A stretch of 64,000 bases of DNA. Source: Thelonectria olida (lineage: Eukaryota; Ascomycota; Sordariomycetes; Hypocreales; Nectriaceae). The stretch's first letter is position 1, and every line of letters starts with the position of its first letter. Positions 22,951 to 33,946 of the stretch are shown in pieces. The stretch lies in assembly GCA_020736575.1 (NCBI GenBank), contig JAGPYM010000005.1:1984001-2048000 (forward strand), written 5' to 3'. The position numbers were made by a program, and so were the translations under genes. Below the pieces are notes generated by a model that worked only from the letters and a program-made list of their open reading frames with translations, was not told where the DNA came from and did no database searches.

Positions 22951-24842
22951 CTATCCAGAGATTGGAAACTCTGCCATGCCAATATCAAGTAATGGGAGTG
23001 GGAAACCCGACTGGTTCTCGAACGAAGAAATCCGTGGATCACTTCCGATGGAGTCTTCCGCAACAAACCCAGGGGCTTGCCAACCTTCATAACCCGAAGA
23101 GTCACCACCAACGTTGAGCTCATTCAGGCAGCTTGAGGTCAACTTGACCTCGTTGCAATCCCCGCCCTCTTCATCGTGTATCTCTTGAAGTTCCAATTCC
23201 CCAAGTCTCACACACAGTGCATCGAGGTTAAGCTCTGACTGTATACCCGCAACATTAGCGTTATCCATGTCTCCAATATCCCGTAGAAGGTTCTCGAGAC
23301 GAATGGAAGCGCGAACGGTCCCGTCGTGACCAACCCCGAAATTATCCATGCCCCAGGTAAACCAAGTGCTGTAAATTTCAATAGCTTGTTCAAAGTTCCC
23401 TTGATTAACGGCCACTGCTGCCAGGGTGTCCAGATAAAAGGACTGACTCCAAGGGGCGATCTCGGTGATAATACGGTGCAGGTCATCATATCGCTGCTGA
23501 ATGAAATATAAGGCAGAAAGCCCTTGTTTGAGATATACGGTCTCGTAGCTTGAAGCGTGCGTGTAGTTCTCCCATCTGGTGATGTCCTTTTTGAGCAGAT
23601 CCTCAGCGACCTTGAAATCGACCAATCCGGCATGTGTCTGATTCATGATACTATCGTTACGAGCTCTCACAACCTCAAACATGAGCTCGCCGTCGTCATT
23701 CGAGTGCTCTGCGATGAAGCTACTATAGCAGTCGATGAGTGGTTTCCAGTTCGACATAATCTCGTCATGATCCATAGCGAAGAACTCACCCAACAGGACA
23801 GTGAAGGGATGAGCTACTGAGAGTTTTGCTTCGGACATCTCGTGGGCGTACCCGACCATCCTCTTTGTCAAATCTGGATAGTCTCCAAGTTGATATATAG
23901 CAGTATAGATGGAGAAGAAGAGACAGACGCTGCCAGCAGATAGGAGAGCTTCGTATTGGCTAAAGCAAAGGCGGAGCAGGCGAAAGCCTCGTTGGGTTTG
24001 TCCTCTGCCAAGCAATCCACAGACATCGTTAAAGATATTGACCCAATTAACAACAAGGTTGAGTTCCATCCGGCCCTTTTCGCCAAGTTCGTCGCTCCAA
24101 CGGCCAGAGTCGAAGTTGTCAGCTGCAAAGTCCCGCAGACATCTCATACACTTTTCGGTTCTTGCCTGGGTATCTGAGGCTGACAACAGGAGGGAAGATG
24201 CTCTAGTCTGTGGCAGAGAATCTCTTAGCCACGGAAACATGAGACCCAAAAGCTCCTCGGCATCTGAGTCCGTCACATTGTTCGAACTTTGCCCCCGATC
24301 AGGAGCGGTGGAGGGCGTTTTAAAGGACTGCACGGGTGAGGGAGTTCGGCAAGCCACCACAGCTGCCATAAGTCTCTGTGCAGAAGGAGACAGGCGGCCA
24401 CCTTCGGCAGCAGTCGAGATTCGATCTTGATTTTGCTTTGATGTTCGATCGATGTATGCCTGGAGCTTCTTCGAGTCGACCCTCTTGCCCCTGATATACA
24501 TGCTTGAGGCCTTTTGGGCGGCGTCGCGCTCTGCCTTCTGATGAAGCAGCGCCTGGACTTGCTTCGCTCTGAAATGCTTCTGCAATCCCCATTTGTCGAA
24601 GTGAGACTTGTACATCCTGACACTTGAGTGTAGGTTAGCAAATTGTCTTGACCTTCAATGGCTCTCTGGAACACTGACGTTGCGAAGAACTTGTGCTTGT
24701 CTGCCATAGTTTTCATCACTTCGTTGAGGGTATGGCTCTGGTATAGCTCAGTGATGATTTCTCGATGAGACTGCCATTTCTCTGGCGTTGCCCACTGACG
24801 CTGACCACTGCTAGTGGCAGAACAGTCAAGAGGAACCTCCAT
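22951..24842 (-). CDS. Clr5-domain protein
   Basis: Two exons (24679..24842 and 22951..24616) encode 609 residues. Intron 24617..24678 (GTCAGT...GTCAG) falls inside the Clr5 domain. Splicing joins ADKHKFFAT to MYKSHFDKWGLQKHF, restoring the domain (W-x-HR-x2-I-x2-LY opening, then the MYKxxFxxWGL helix, residues about 22-65). The rest is helical and tetratricopeptide-like, as in many fungal Clr5 proteins, and ends in an acidic Ser/Asn-rich tail. The domain is named after the fission yeast silencing factor Clr5 and is presumed to bind DNA or chromatin. Fungal genomes carry many lineage-specific copies; this one sits in an accessory block. Confidence 0.84.
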
Positions 24843-25073
24843 GGCAAAAGGAGATCGGAGGTTGCACAGTCAATGAGCTCAGAGAACATGGAAGGGATCA
24901 ATAAGAAAAGAAAACAGGCCAGGTAGTGAAAAGAAGTGTGAAATTCAAGTCTGCGCAGTCCCAATGCGCATGAGGCGATGAGGAGCGATGGAAGCTACAA
25001 TATTGATGTTGCGACGGTTGGGAAACAGCCTGAGATAAATACTTGGGCCCCCAAGAGGCTCGAGCAGCTTCCT

Positions 25074-25510
25074 AAACATAGATGGCTCAAAAGACCCTCG
25101 CATTCAAAAAGAGGGTGGTGTGTAACGTGTGCTTATTGGCCGACAAAAGACCCTCGCATGAGAGGCCATGTGTTGGCGTTGCACATTGGCGACTCGTAAC
25201 GCCCAATAGAATTGGATACCGGGGGTCCATGGGATTCCACAAGGTACCAAGATAGATATGTATTATTTATTCCGCCTGGCGGTCTGGTTATGAGGTGGGT
25301 GGCCATCTGGTCCCTTACAATGGGTTCAAGGAGGACTACGAGCCCGCGCCATCTATACCGCCTCCACTCCGTGACGAGTGATTGGCAGCTACTGGTGCCC
25401 AACATGGTCAGATGCGCCGAAAAGGGCAAAGGGACAATGATATATCTAGCTGCCTCGGGCCCCTTTTCAAACATAGATGGCTTGAAAGACCCTCGCATTT
25501 AAACAGGGGG
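25074..25510 (+). repeat. imperfect 42-nt direct repeat pair about 395 nt apart
   Basis: Copies lie at 25074..25115 and 25469..25510. Both contain AAACATAGATGGCT, then the core AAAGACCCTCGCATT, then AAA and a G-rich end, with a few substitutions. A third, shorter match (AAAGACCCTCGCAT) is at about 25146..25159. The arrangement could be the ends of a small mobile element or solo-repeat remnant. No open frame or terminal inverted repeat was seen. Confidence 0.55.
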
Positions 25511-25687
25511 GCCGAAACTGGCTGAGAAGAAATAGCAATGATGAAAGTAACATTCCAACAGGAGGTCGTCGACTCTGACAGATGTGTATCTCTTAGCGGA
25601 GGCTTTTTCTCGCATGGTTCGAATGCGAATTTGCGTACCAGAGGGATGACAGGCCGTTGCCTTATCCCAGAAACATTATTGTATACC

Positions 25688-25694
25688 TATAAAT
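25688..25694 (+). promoter_or_regulatory. TATA box of small gene A
   Basis: TATAAAT lies 149 nt before the ATG at 25843. A C/T-rich leader (TCCTCTCTTCTCTTC and similar) sits between them. Confidence 0.4.
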
Positions 25695-25842
25695 TGAACT
25701 TGCTGTTTGTTGCTATCCTCTCTTCTCTTCGCAATACCCCCAGTCTCCTCATATTACCCCGTCTCCTCCATGTATCCTTCTCCAATATCACTTATTTGTG
25801 ACATTGAACTTCGTGGTCATTATTCTCGCCCCATCCGCTGTC

Positions 25843-26090
25843 ATGGATCACTCCTCCGTTCACACGCAGTCGTCTACTACCGGTTGTCAAAAGTGCGTCT
25901 GTGTTTCGCCTTCATACAATACGAGCAGAAACTTACTACTTAATCTCTATATAGACCCAAGACCGAAGGCTCTACGCTCGAACTACATATATACGATACA
26001 TCTTCTTTCCAAGACCGCTTAGTTCAGATCTCGATGGCCATCACCGAGTCCGCCGGTGCTAATATCCCCGACAAGACTTCGAAGTCTTAA
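25843..26090 (+). CDS. small gene A: unrecognised 61-residue protein, two exons
   Basis: Exon 25843..25892 and exon 25955..26090 are joined across a 62-nt intron with a GTGCGT donor and a CTATATAG acceptor. The joined frame runs from MDHSSVHTQSSTTGCQ through a Leu/Ile-containing middle (STLELHIYDTSSFQD) to a Lys/Ser end (PDKTSKS) and a TAA. Either exon alone reads out of frame within a few codons past the junction, so the intron is needed. There is no signal peptide, membrane helix or known domain. A TATA box and pyrimidine-rich leader are present. It is a prediction from gene structure only. Confidence 0.5.
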
Positions 26091-26527
26091 TCCAGGTCAA
26101 CATGAACCTCATAAAGAGCTTGTCACTCTCACGGTGGCTTTCTGAGGTGGGAGGTTAAGAAGGTTTCGGCCTAGAAATCATTAAGGTCGGAATAAAAACA
26201 AGAGAATATAGGTAGATCGAGTGGGTAATGACTGGAGGTTCGATTTCTTCCATAGCAATAGCGGTCTCTGGCCACCCATGAGTAGAATTCAATTTAGATG
26301 GATTTCAAAACCGGGTGATATATTGTTAATAGCATTACCGATACCTTCCAGTTTCGTTGCTTGTCCCTCCAAGATCTAGGTGAACGACGTGCCGCAAAAT
26401 CTGTCACTGTTTAAGAGCAAGAAACATATATAAATACTCATAATGCTAGTCATTGCCGCATAGTGCCCTTTCCAATCCTCTCTTGTCATTCACCTATAAC
26501 TTCTGATACACTCCAAGCATTCCAATC
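26091..26527. other. intergenic, promoter of small gene B
   Basis: No coding content is seen. A TATATAAATA element at 26427..26436 and a C/T-rich leader precede small gene B. Confidence 0.45.
26427..26436 (+). promoter_or_regulatory. TATA box of small gene B
   Basis: TATATAAATA lies about 92 nt before the ATG at 26528. It is followed by a pyrimidine-rich leader. Confidence 0.4.
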
Positions 26528-26826
26528 ATGCCTGGCCATCTCTCCCCGGACCACGACAACAAGATCAAGCATGAGCTAGACGCACCCAAGAAAGCACGCC
26601 AGTCCAAATCTTCGGTTTCTTCTTCCGATACGTGGCCATTACCATTTATTGAGGGCGGTGGCGCGATGTCATCTCCAGCCGGTTGTTCCGCAGTGACCTC
26701 CATCCCTTCCACTGAAGATTGCTTTTCAATATCGGTTGCCGTTGCTCTCAGAGCCCTCATGAGGAGACGTTGGAATACGAAGAATATGGTGGCATTATGT
26801 CCTACCTACGTCGCATGTCAAAGTAG
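26528..26826 (+). CDS. small gene B: unrecognised 79-residue charged protein, two exons
   Basis: Exon 26528..26692 starts MPGHLSPDHDNKIKHELD and is rich in Lys, Asp and Ser. A 59-nt intron (GTGACC donor, GCTCTCAG acceptor, 26693..26751) joins it in phase to exon 26752..26826. The second exon encodes an acidic, tyrosine-bearing end with EETLEYEEYGG and a basic SYLRRMSK terminus. The unspliced frame is also open to 26926 (132 residues), so a single-exon model cannot be excluded. The spliced C-terminus looks more protein-like. No known domain is seen. It resembles small gene A in size, intron position and promoter style but not in sequence. Confidence 0.45.
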
Positions 26827-27226
26827 CGACTCTACCGAGGTCATCACTGACAGCCAGCTCGCGCCGCTAGGCATAGAGTGTGGCACACTTCTCCTTAAGC
26901 CATTCCAGGCCCAATTTTGGGGGTGATGCTGGAAGGTATATAATATAGGGGCTAGATTTTGCATTTATCTCAGTTCTATTACAATTCGTTGCCGGTGTTA
27001 ACTAGTAAATGCCGAGCAGGCGGATCCGAGTGGAGTGCAAAGATTGATGACTGAGTCGATGGGTCTGGGCTCGACAAGTTTACGACAAGTTCACGATGAG
27101 ATAATAACAGTACAAGTTTACTATAGAAATAAGGGTATATAAGTGCTCGGTTCCTCCTACTCATGCTTTCAGAAATATCAGCCAAACCATCATTCTTCAA
27201 GCCAACTTTACAACAAATACGAAACA
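26827..27226. other. intergenic, promoter of the CFEM gene
   Basis: No gene is seen. It ends in the TATA region of the CFEM gene. Confidence 0.5.
27136..27143 (+). promoter_or_regulatory. TATA box of the CFEM gene
   Basis: TATATAAG lies 91 nt before the ATG at 27227. Confidence 0.45.
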
Positions 27227-27763
27227 ATGGGAGTCTCTACCCGTGTTGTCTTCGTCCGCATCCTCGCCTTGGCGGCTGCAGCGCGAGCTGCAACGACTAC
27301 AACAAGCTTGGCTGAGCTTGTGAACGGGATCCCAACATGTGTGGCTGGATGTCCCGAAAACATCCATGAGGCTATTGGCTGTGATGCAGCCGACCTTGAG
27401 TGTCTTTGCTCCGACGTTGCCAGTTTGGTTGCCCACATTGGACCTTGCATTATCAAGAATGGATGCGACATCAACGACGCTTCAGGTGAGTCTATTGGTC
27501 TTTCTTGTTCAGCATAGCGGAAAAACTAACGATTTCCGTCTTCCTCAGATGAATCCGACCTAATCTAACCCATCTGCGATAAAATGGACGACAAACCTAG
27601 TGGCAGCGAGATCGCATCCGCCTCGAAAGTCCTCGAGGCAGCCATTGCAAGTCAATCTACAACGGATGCCGCTTCCTCGACCTCTACAAATGCGGCTGGT
27701 AACATTGGCTATGGTGTCGTAAAGGCTCTAGCAGCTGGTGCGGTTGCTGCTCTTGTTGTCTGA
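27227..27763 (+). pseudogene. CFEM-domain GPI-type protein interrupted by one in-frame stop
   Basis: Exon 27227..27485 encodes a signal peptide (hydrophobic RILALAAAARA), a Thr-rich linker and a CFEM domain with cysteines in PTC, AGC, IGC, LEC, LC, GPC and NGC. Intron 27486..27548 (GTGAGT...CTCAG) restores phase. Six codons after the acceptor a TAA (27566..27568) appears. The same frame then continues for 64 codons: it opens with the eighth cysteine (PICDKM), goes on through a Ser/Thr/Ala-rich stretch, and ends in a hydrophobic tail (GAVAALVV) typical of GPI attachment, with TGA at 27761. CFEM proteins are extracellular and bind haem or act at the host interface. No alternative acceptor avoids the stop in the right phase. 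A translated product would lack the eighth cysteine and the anchor. Confidence 0.82.
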
Positions 27764-28105
27764 GTGGGGGTTTAGGATTCCCTCTTCAGGGGCCGACATT
27801 TACTTTCTCATCGATCTAACATTAGATAGCAGCTTATCATTTATAAAGGGTGTGAAGTATTAGTTTCATCACCGCAGGAATTTCAGCCTCCTAAGAGGGC
27901 TCTGACCAGACGAAGTAATCCACCAGGTGCCTTACCTAGGCAGATCCAGGACACTGATTGGTGTCTCGTAAAAATTGCACCGTAAGAGTCGACCTGCTAA
28001 ACCCCTGACTCGTAAGTGAACCGAGCGTCCATCCCACTCTCAGAATTCTCTGGTTTCTTATTCCTTGCCGCGTATATCTGTCAGAAGCAACCAAGATTTA
28101 CGACA
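27764..28105. promoter_or_regulatory. upstream region of the broken regulator with CGTAAR elements
   Basis: This 342-nt region carries TCGTAAAA (CGTAAA at 27967..27972) and CGTAAG at 27981..27986 and 28011..28016. All are on the plus strand, within 50 nt. The same core is repeated in the efflux-module promoter at 34.3-34.6 kb. No gene is seen here. Confidence 0.45.
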
Positions 28106-29687
28106 ATGACTGCCAATGAGGTTGCACCTCCCAAGCCCAAGTTCAAGCGTGCCTCTGGTCCCAAGGTCCGCACAGGCTGTATCACCTGGTAAGTCTCAAC
28201 ATCACCCCTGACACTCTCGCTTTTCATGGCTATCCAAGAGCTTGCCATCCTGCAGCAAGTTCAGTCATTCGTCACCGTGCAGTTGTATTTTTGGATCACG
28301 AGACTCACATGGCTCTTCGCCTCCTCAGAGCCCGGCATTTAAAATGCGACCAAGACAAGCCCTTCTGTCGCCGTTGTCGCGATGACAAGCTCAAGTGCGC
28401 CGGCTACGCAATGATTAAGCCTCCAAAGCAACGCAAACGACGGCAGCCAAATGTACCAGCTGTACAGCCCGTTGCTCAGCCGGTCACAATTAGCTCAGCT
28501 CTCAATGAGGTCCCTTTATTAACAGACCTTGAGAACCTATACTTTCAGCATTTCTTGCAATGGACGACAAAGCAACTTTCAGTTCCTCCAGCCTCAAAGA
28601 ACTTCTGGCTCCGTTACGCCCTCCCAATAGCGTACAATTCTGAGCCTATTAGGTACAGCATGATTGCAGTGGGCGCCTCTCATCGACTCTTCATGGCTCG
28701 CTCGGTTGGGTTTTCACATCCTTGGGAACTGAAGCGCCTCGCGATCCATCAATGCAGCAAGGCCATTGCGTCCATCTTGCCCAGCATGTCTGCCAAATCG
28801 ACATCAAATATGCACTGCATTTTAGTGTGCTGTCTGCTCTTCATCTCCTTCGAGGCTCTTTCCGGTCGGTATGCCGAACTCTTCCGGCGTTTCCGCGCCG
28901 GCAATCAACTCTTTCACACACCTCAGCCCATCTCTACCCCCGAGGAGGGTGCGGTGGCCGAGAAGCTTGTTGAGATGTTCTGCCGACTTGGGGTAGAGTC
29001 GTCCAACTTCATGGATGAACACGGCCTTCCGGGGGTATCGGAATGGTAATGCAACAACTCTACCCAGAATACGATATCCTGCCTTCCGTTCGAAAACCTG
29101 GACGAAGCTTCATAGGAGCTGCGACAGCTAGACCTGCGTCAAGCAGACAAACCTTGGGATTCCTGCAGGGAAATCGAATCGGGGGACCAAAGCGACGAAG
29201 AAGGGAGGACGCCCAGTCTAACCCCTGAAGATTCCTTCCGCCAATGGAGTTCACGCCTCGAGGCAACGGCTCGGGTCAAGGAAGCGTCCCTGTCGACAGA
29301 AGCGGAATCGCACCTTCGAAACCTACGCCTGCGTCAGCAATCATGGCTGCGGCTGAAGCCGTGGCAGCGCCGTTCATTGCCATGAATCAAACAGCTTTCT
29401 CTTTGGACGGCGATCTGATCCCTGGTCTTTCTTTCGTCGCATCAATTGCACAGCATGATGGAATCAAGTCACAAGCACTCGACTTTCTACGCAATCTTAA
29501 CCGTCGCGAAGGCATCTGGGATAGTCACGACGTCGTTGAAATGCGCCAGCTGATCATGTCTGTCGATGGGTCTCACGTCGAGTCTGGGGAGTGCGTGCCG
29601 TGGTGCAAAACGGGGGTACCCGCTGGGATACCTGGGCTGATTGAAGAACTGCGTCGTCGACCAAGGAAGTCAACGAAGGCGGTTTAG
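28106..29687 (+). pseudogene. Zn2Cys6 transcription factor, decaying
   Basis: The first exon (28106..28188) gives a basic N-terminus and the start of a zinc cluster (KVRTGCITC). The rest of the finger, ARHLKCDQDKPFCRRC, starts at about 28329, followed by a fungal regulator body to 29046. A direct splice 28189..28328 would create a TGA at the junction. A 3-nt microexon CAA (28256..28258) flanked by introns of 67 and 70 nt would give the exact C-x2-C-x6-C spacing. Downstream are in-frame stops (TAA 29047, TAG about 29112) with coding-like sequence between and after them (PFENLDEA, ELRQLDLRQADKPW). A frame shift near 29350 then leads into a frame ending at 29687. The gene is broken whatever happens at the finger. 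It is related in type to the intact regulator at 35126. Confidence 0.8.
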
Positions 29688-29835
29688 TACAGTCTATTAG
29701 TCACTATTAATACCAACTATCTATATCAATGATTTCCCTGAGCAGCCATAATGACACTTCCATAAAGAGACAGAGGGAGAGAGGAAGAAAACCAGACTGA
29801 AACCCATGTCAGCGACCCATCGCCGACATCCGCGT

Positions 29836-32800
29836 CTAATCAAGAGCCTGAGCCTCGCACATTTCCTGATACATCCCCCCCAGTGCGATCAACTGCTCAT
29901 GGGTGCCCATTTCTGCAATCTTGCCACTGTGGAAAACGCAGATAACATCAGCATCCTTGATCGTGCTCAACCTGTGCGCCACAGCAAATGTCACACGCTC
30001 ACCCTTGACGGCCTCAGCTAGAGCAGACTGAATGATCTTCTCGCTCTCTGTATCGAGCGCGCTGGTGGCCTCGTCCAACAGGAGGACCTTCGGCTCACGA
30101 ATGAGCGCGCGGGCGATGGCGATACGTTGGCGCTGACCCCCGGAAAGCTGCGCACCGTTGCTGCCGACAAGAGTGTTAAGACCCTCAGGAAGTGAAGCGA
30201 TAAAATCCCAAGCGTGAGCGGCACGCAGCGCGGACTCGATCTTGGAATCGGGAATGGACGTTGCGGCCGCAGTGGAGGAGATGCCATCATTCTCGGGATC
30301 ATCGATACCAAGGGCGACATTCTCTCGGATACTGCCTGGATAAAGGACCGGTTCCTGTTGCACCAAGGCGACCATGCGGCGGTAAAGACGAGGGTTCAGC
30401 GACGGAAGCTCCGATGCTGGTGTACCGACCGCAATAGTGCCTGTTGTCGGATCATAGAAGCGTTCAAGCATTGCAATGATGGTAGACTTGCCGCAACCTG
30501 AAGCACCGACGAAAGCGACAAACTGGCCTTTTTTAACCTGAACAACTATTAGTTGGCATATATCCTCTCGTTACAGAGAGGGCTGGACATCTTACCGTGA
30601 GATCTACTCCTCGCAGGACGCGTGCATCAGGCCGAAGCGGGTAGGAGAAGCGCACGTCGTGGAGGGCAATTGGAGCCCCTCCCCCAGTAGGGCCCCGATG
30701 GCTATTTTCGGGTGTCTCATTGATAGTAGGCTTCAGCCCGTTCAGCCAGAAGATGTAGTTTGCCGCGCCGACACCCTTGGTGATGCTCGTGGAGAACTGG
30801 AAGAGGATGGATGATGATTGTCCGGCGAAGAAGACGCCAAGAAAAGCAATCAAAAATGCATCCAAAGAGACTCCATCGAATGAAAGCAAGCGGCAACCAT
30901 ACCAAAACCCGAGTGCCATGAACCAGTATTCGATAGACTGCGTGAAAGAGAAGCAAGTGCCTAGTACGAAGAGAGGGCGCCTCGAAGTCACGACAGCGTG
31001 ATCGAGCTCAAAGAGAAACCTCTCAAGCACCGACTCCTCGATAGCAAGAGACGAGACTGTACGGATCGCAGAGATAGCCTCGGAGGCAATCGAAGAACTT
31101 GTCGCATAACGCTGAGATATGTCACGATCAAGCTTCACATCAAGGCGAATCTTCAAGTAGCCAGCACCAACGAGCGGCGGAAGCCCGGCAAAGATGACGA
31201 CGAGGCCAATCTTCCAGCTATACGCAAGAGCTAGTGCACTACATGCGGCTAGGTTAAGAATCGAGATCAAGATTAAGCCAATGTTAAAACCCATTAGCTC
31301 GAGGATAGACTGAGGGTGTACAGCAGCTCGAGAAGCAACCGCCCCCGCGTTGTTTTCCGGCCTGTCAAAGAACTGAATGTCTTGGTGGAGCATATCGTTG
31401 AATATCTGCCGACGCATCTTGTGGCCGAGTCGGGTCGCAATCGTGTTGGTGGCGTAACCGAGAGAAAAGTAAGAAAGAAGGCATCCCACCGCGATGACGA
31501 TGAACATTGCCGAGTAGAAGTCGCCCTTGCGAGCCATCTCGGAGCCAGACAGGCTGAAAACGTCGACCACGTTTGCGATGAGTATTGCTTGGCCGGGAAA
31601 TGCAGCGGCTGTGATGTATTAGCAGGCGAGTTGAAGGAGTATAGGGACGGACAACCGCTTACCGCCTAATACGCAGCCGGTGACAGCGAACACGTACGAC
31701 CAGCGAGCATCCGGTGTTTCTCTAATAAGCCGTGCGATTACATAGAGAATACCCCTCTGTGGATGATTGTCGTAGTTGTCACGTTCCCTCTGGTCTGCCA
31801 TCTTTTCCGCGATTTGAGTTGTGTAACGGCTCAGCGGCTTGGAGAGGTCGGCAGGATCCTCTTTGACGTGCTGTTGATCGAGACCGACCTCCGCCTCGCC
31901 CTCCGTTTCTGATCCGCCAGAAATAGCGAGGCTTTGGATCTTCACGAGTCGGGCATAAACACCATCCGCTTCAATCAAGGACACGTGGTTTCCTTGCTCC
32001 ACAATGCGACCCTTATTCATGACGACAATGTTATCAGCTGCGCGAATGGTGGCAAGCTTATGTGCAATGACAATTGTAGTCCGCCCTTTTGAAGCCCTAT
32101 CAAGGGCCTGTTGGACGATAGATTCAGCATGGGGATCCAGTGCGCTTGTCGCCTCATCCAGCAGAAGCACATGGGGTTGCGATACAATGCTGCGGGCAAT
32201 AGCAATGCGCTGCTTTTGCCCACCAGAGAGAAGACTTCCGCGCTGTCCAATTTCCGTATCATAACCCTTGGGAAGCTGAGAAATAAACTCATGGGCGAAA
32301 GCTGTTGTAGCGGCCTCCTGGACGCGGCGAGTTTGCTCTTCCGTCGATGCATATTCGAGCCCAGTGCCGACCAACCCATATCTAATATTCTCAAAAATTG
32401 TCCCTTGAAACAAAACTGGTTCTTGCTGGACGAGACGGACGTGAGTGCGGAGCCAGTGCAGATTCAGTTGCTCAAGAGGACGGTTGTCCAGTTTGATGGT
32501 GCCTGACTTGGGGTTATACCAGCGCTCGAGAAGGCCGATTATGGTACTTTTACCAGACCCAGAATGACCAACGAGCGCGGTGACTTTACCAGCCGGTATC
32601 TTGAGCGTGAAGCCATCAAGGACCGTCACACTAGGACGCGTAGGATACGCAAAGGTGACGTTCTCCAACTCGATAGTCCCAATCACCTCCGACGGCTGCT
32701 CGCCTTGTGCATCAAAAGGATTGATCTGAGACTCGCGATCTACCAAGCTGAAGAGCTGGGCTGCTCCCGAAGCCGCGCGACCAAAATCGACTATACTTGG

Positions 32801-33946
32801 CGCAATGGACGTGAGATTGGTAGCCGCGATGATGACTGACATCAGGACACTGAAAGGGTTAGTGGGTGATCCAGAGGAATCCCATTTGCAACCGTGTATC
32901 GTTCAACTTACGTGAATATCTGGCCGGACTGAGTAATTTCTCCTCGCGCAAGCATTCTAACGCCCTGCCAGAACGCAAGGCCAAAGCCGAGGTAAATGAT
33001 GGTGTATTGCGCTGAGAACATGACGCCCAACAGGGGAGATAGCTTGTCGCTAATAGCATGTATCTCTTGCAGCCACTCATCAAACTTGTTAACAAGCCTA
33101 TGGCGCATTTCGAAGGCGTGAGCAGTGCGCAGGCTAGCAAAGACAGTTTCGGTGAACGAGCCGGACTGAGCATAGACCCGAAGGAGCTTCGTCTCGTAGA
33201 AGGCCACCATACCAGCAGCAACACCCATGACGATCACGGTGGCAGGGGCAATGCAGAGGCAGATGAGCGTTAGCTTCCATTGCACGACAAAGGCAATAAT
33301 AAAGGCAGCGGTACAGGCAGCGAGGCTTTGAATAGTGAGCCCCAGCTTTTCGCTAATCCCTGCCTGGATTGAATGCCCGTTGGAGTTGGCTTGTGTTGCA
33401 ATCGAGCCGCTGGTGCCCAAATCGTAGAAAGCAACCTCCTGGCGTAAGGCGGAACGCATGTACTGATAGCGAATATTCTTCACGATCCGATACGCAGAGT
33501 AAGTGAAAAGAGTGTTGTAGATGTAGGAACTGCAGATTGGCTTTGTGTCAGCAACGGTACGCCGGCGACGAGTTGATTCCAGAGGGAAGGGCGGCTCACA
33601 GAACAAATCTGGCAATGCCAAGACAGGTGAAGTAAATAGCAAGCTCGGAGGTCTCATGACGAAACTCGTCGGGTGTCAAGATATGGGCGGCGAAGTCGGT
33701 AATGGCGGTGACGAAGCGACCAAAGATGAGGTTCTGAAGGGCTATTCCCACGCCCGAGGCGACTGCGGCCACCAATGCAACGGCTTGCATCCATCCATCC
33801 ACGGAGTTGCCATATCGGAAGATCCTCTTGTACGCGGCGAAGGCGGTCATTTGGGGAGCCGTGTCTGGAGTTGCTTCGGGCTCGCAGCGAGGGGCCTGTT
33901 GGACGCGGCCTTCACCACTGGCCGACTTCTCCTCGTTCGGGCCCAT
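29836..33946 (-). CDS. full-length ABC-B (P-glycoprotein type) multidrug exporter
   Basis: Five exons (33600..33946, 32912..33529, 31663..32849, 30596..31608, 29836..30537) encode 1288 residues in the order TMD1-NBD1-TMD2-NBD2. NBD1 has Walker A GHSGSGKST, signature LSGGQKQ and Walker B LLLDEATSALD. NBD2 has GASGCGKST, whose exon opens with VKKGQFVAFVG, then LSGGQRQ and LLLDEATSALD. All four introns are 54-70 nt and in phase. The N-terminal 35 residues are hydrophilic, and each TMD has about six helices. Both ATP sites look intact, so the pump should be active. Relatives export drugs, toxins or lipids at the plasma membrane. It is divergent from an intact Zn2Cys6 gene, and a broken one lies past its 3' end, which suggests dedicated regulation. 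Confidence 0.92.

Larger units (their letters stand above)
24843..25842. other. 1 kb intergenic region with direct repeats
   Basis: This lies between the divergent Clr5 gene and small gene A. It holds a 42-nt direct repeat pair (separate entry) and a partial third copy near 25144..25165. No coding content is recognised. Confidence 0.5.

Noticed and set aside
25590..25650. tRNA-like B box (GGTTCGAATGC) with a weak A-box-like TTAGCGGAGG
   Set aside because: The surrounding sequence does not fold into acceptor, anticodon and T arms with correct spacing; it is better read as a short inverted repeat.
26494..26760. Minus-strand frame of 88 codons over small gene B
   Set aside because: Plus strand has the TATA box, pyrimidine leader and a usable intron; the minus frame has none of these.
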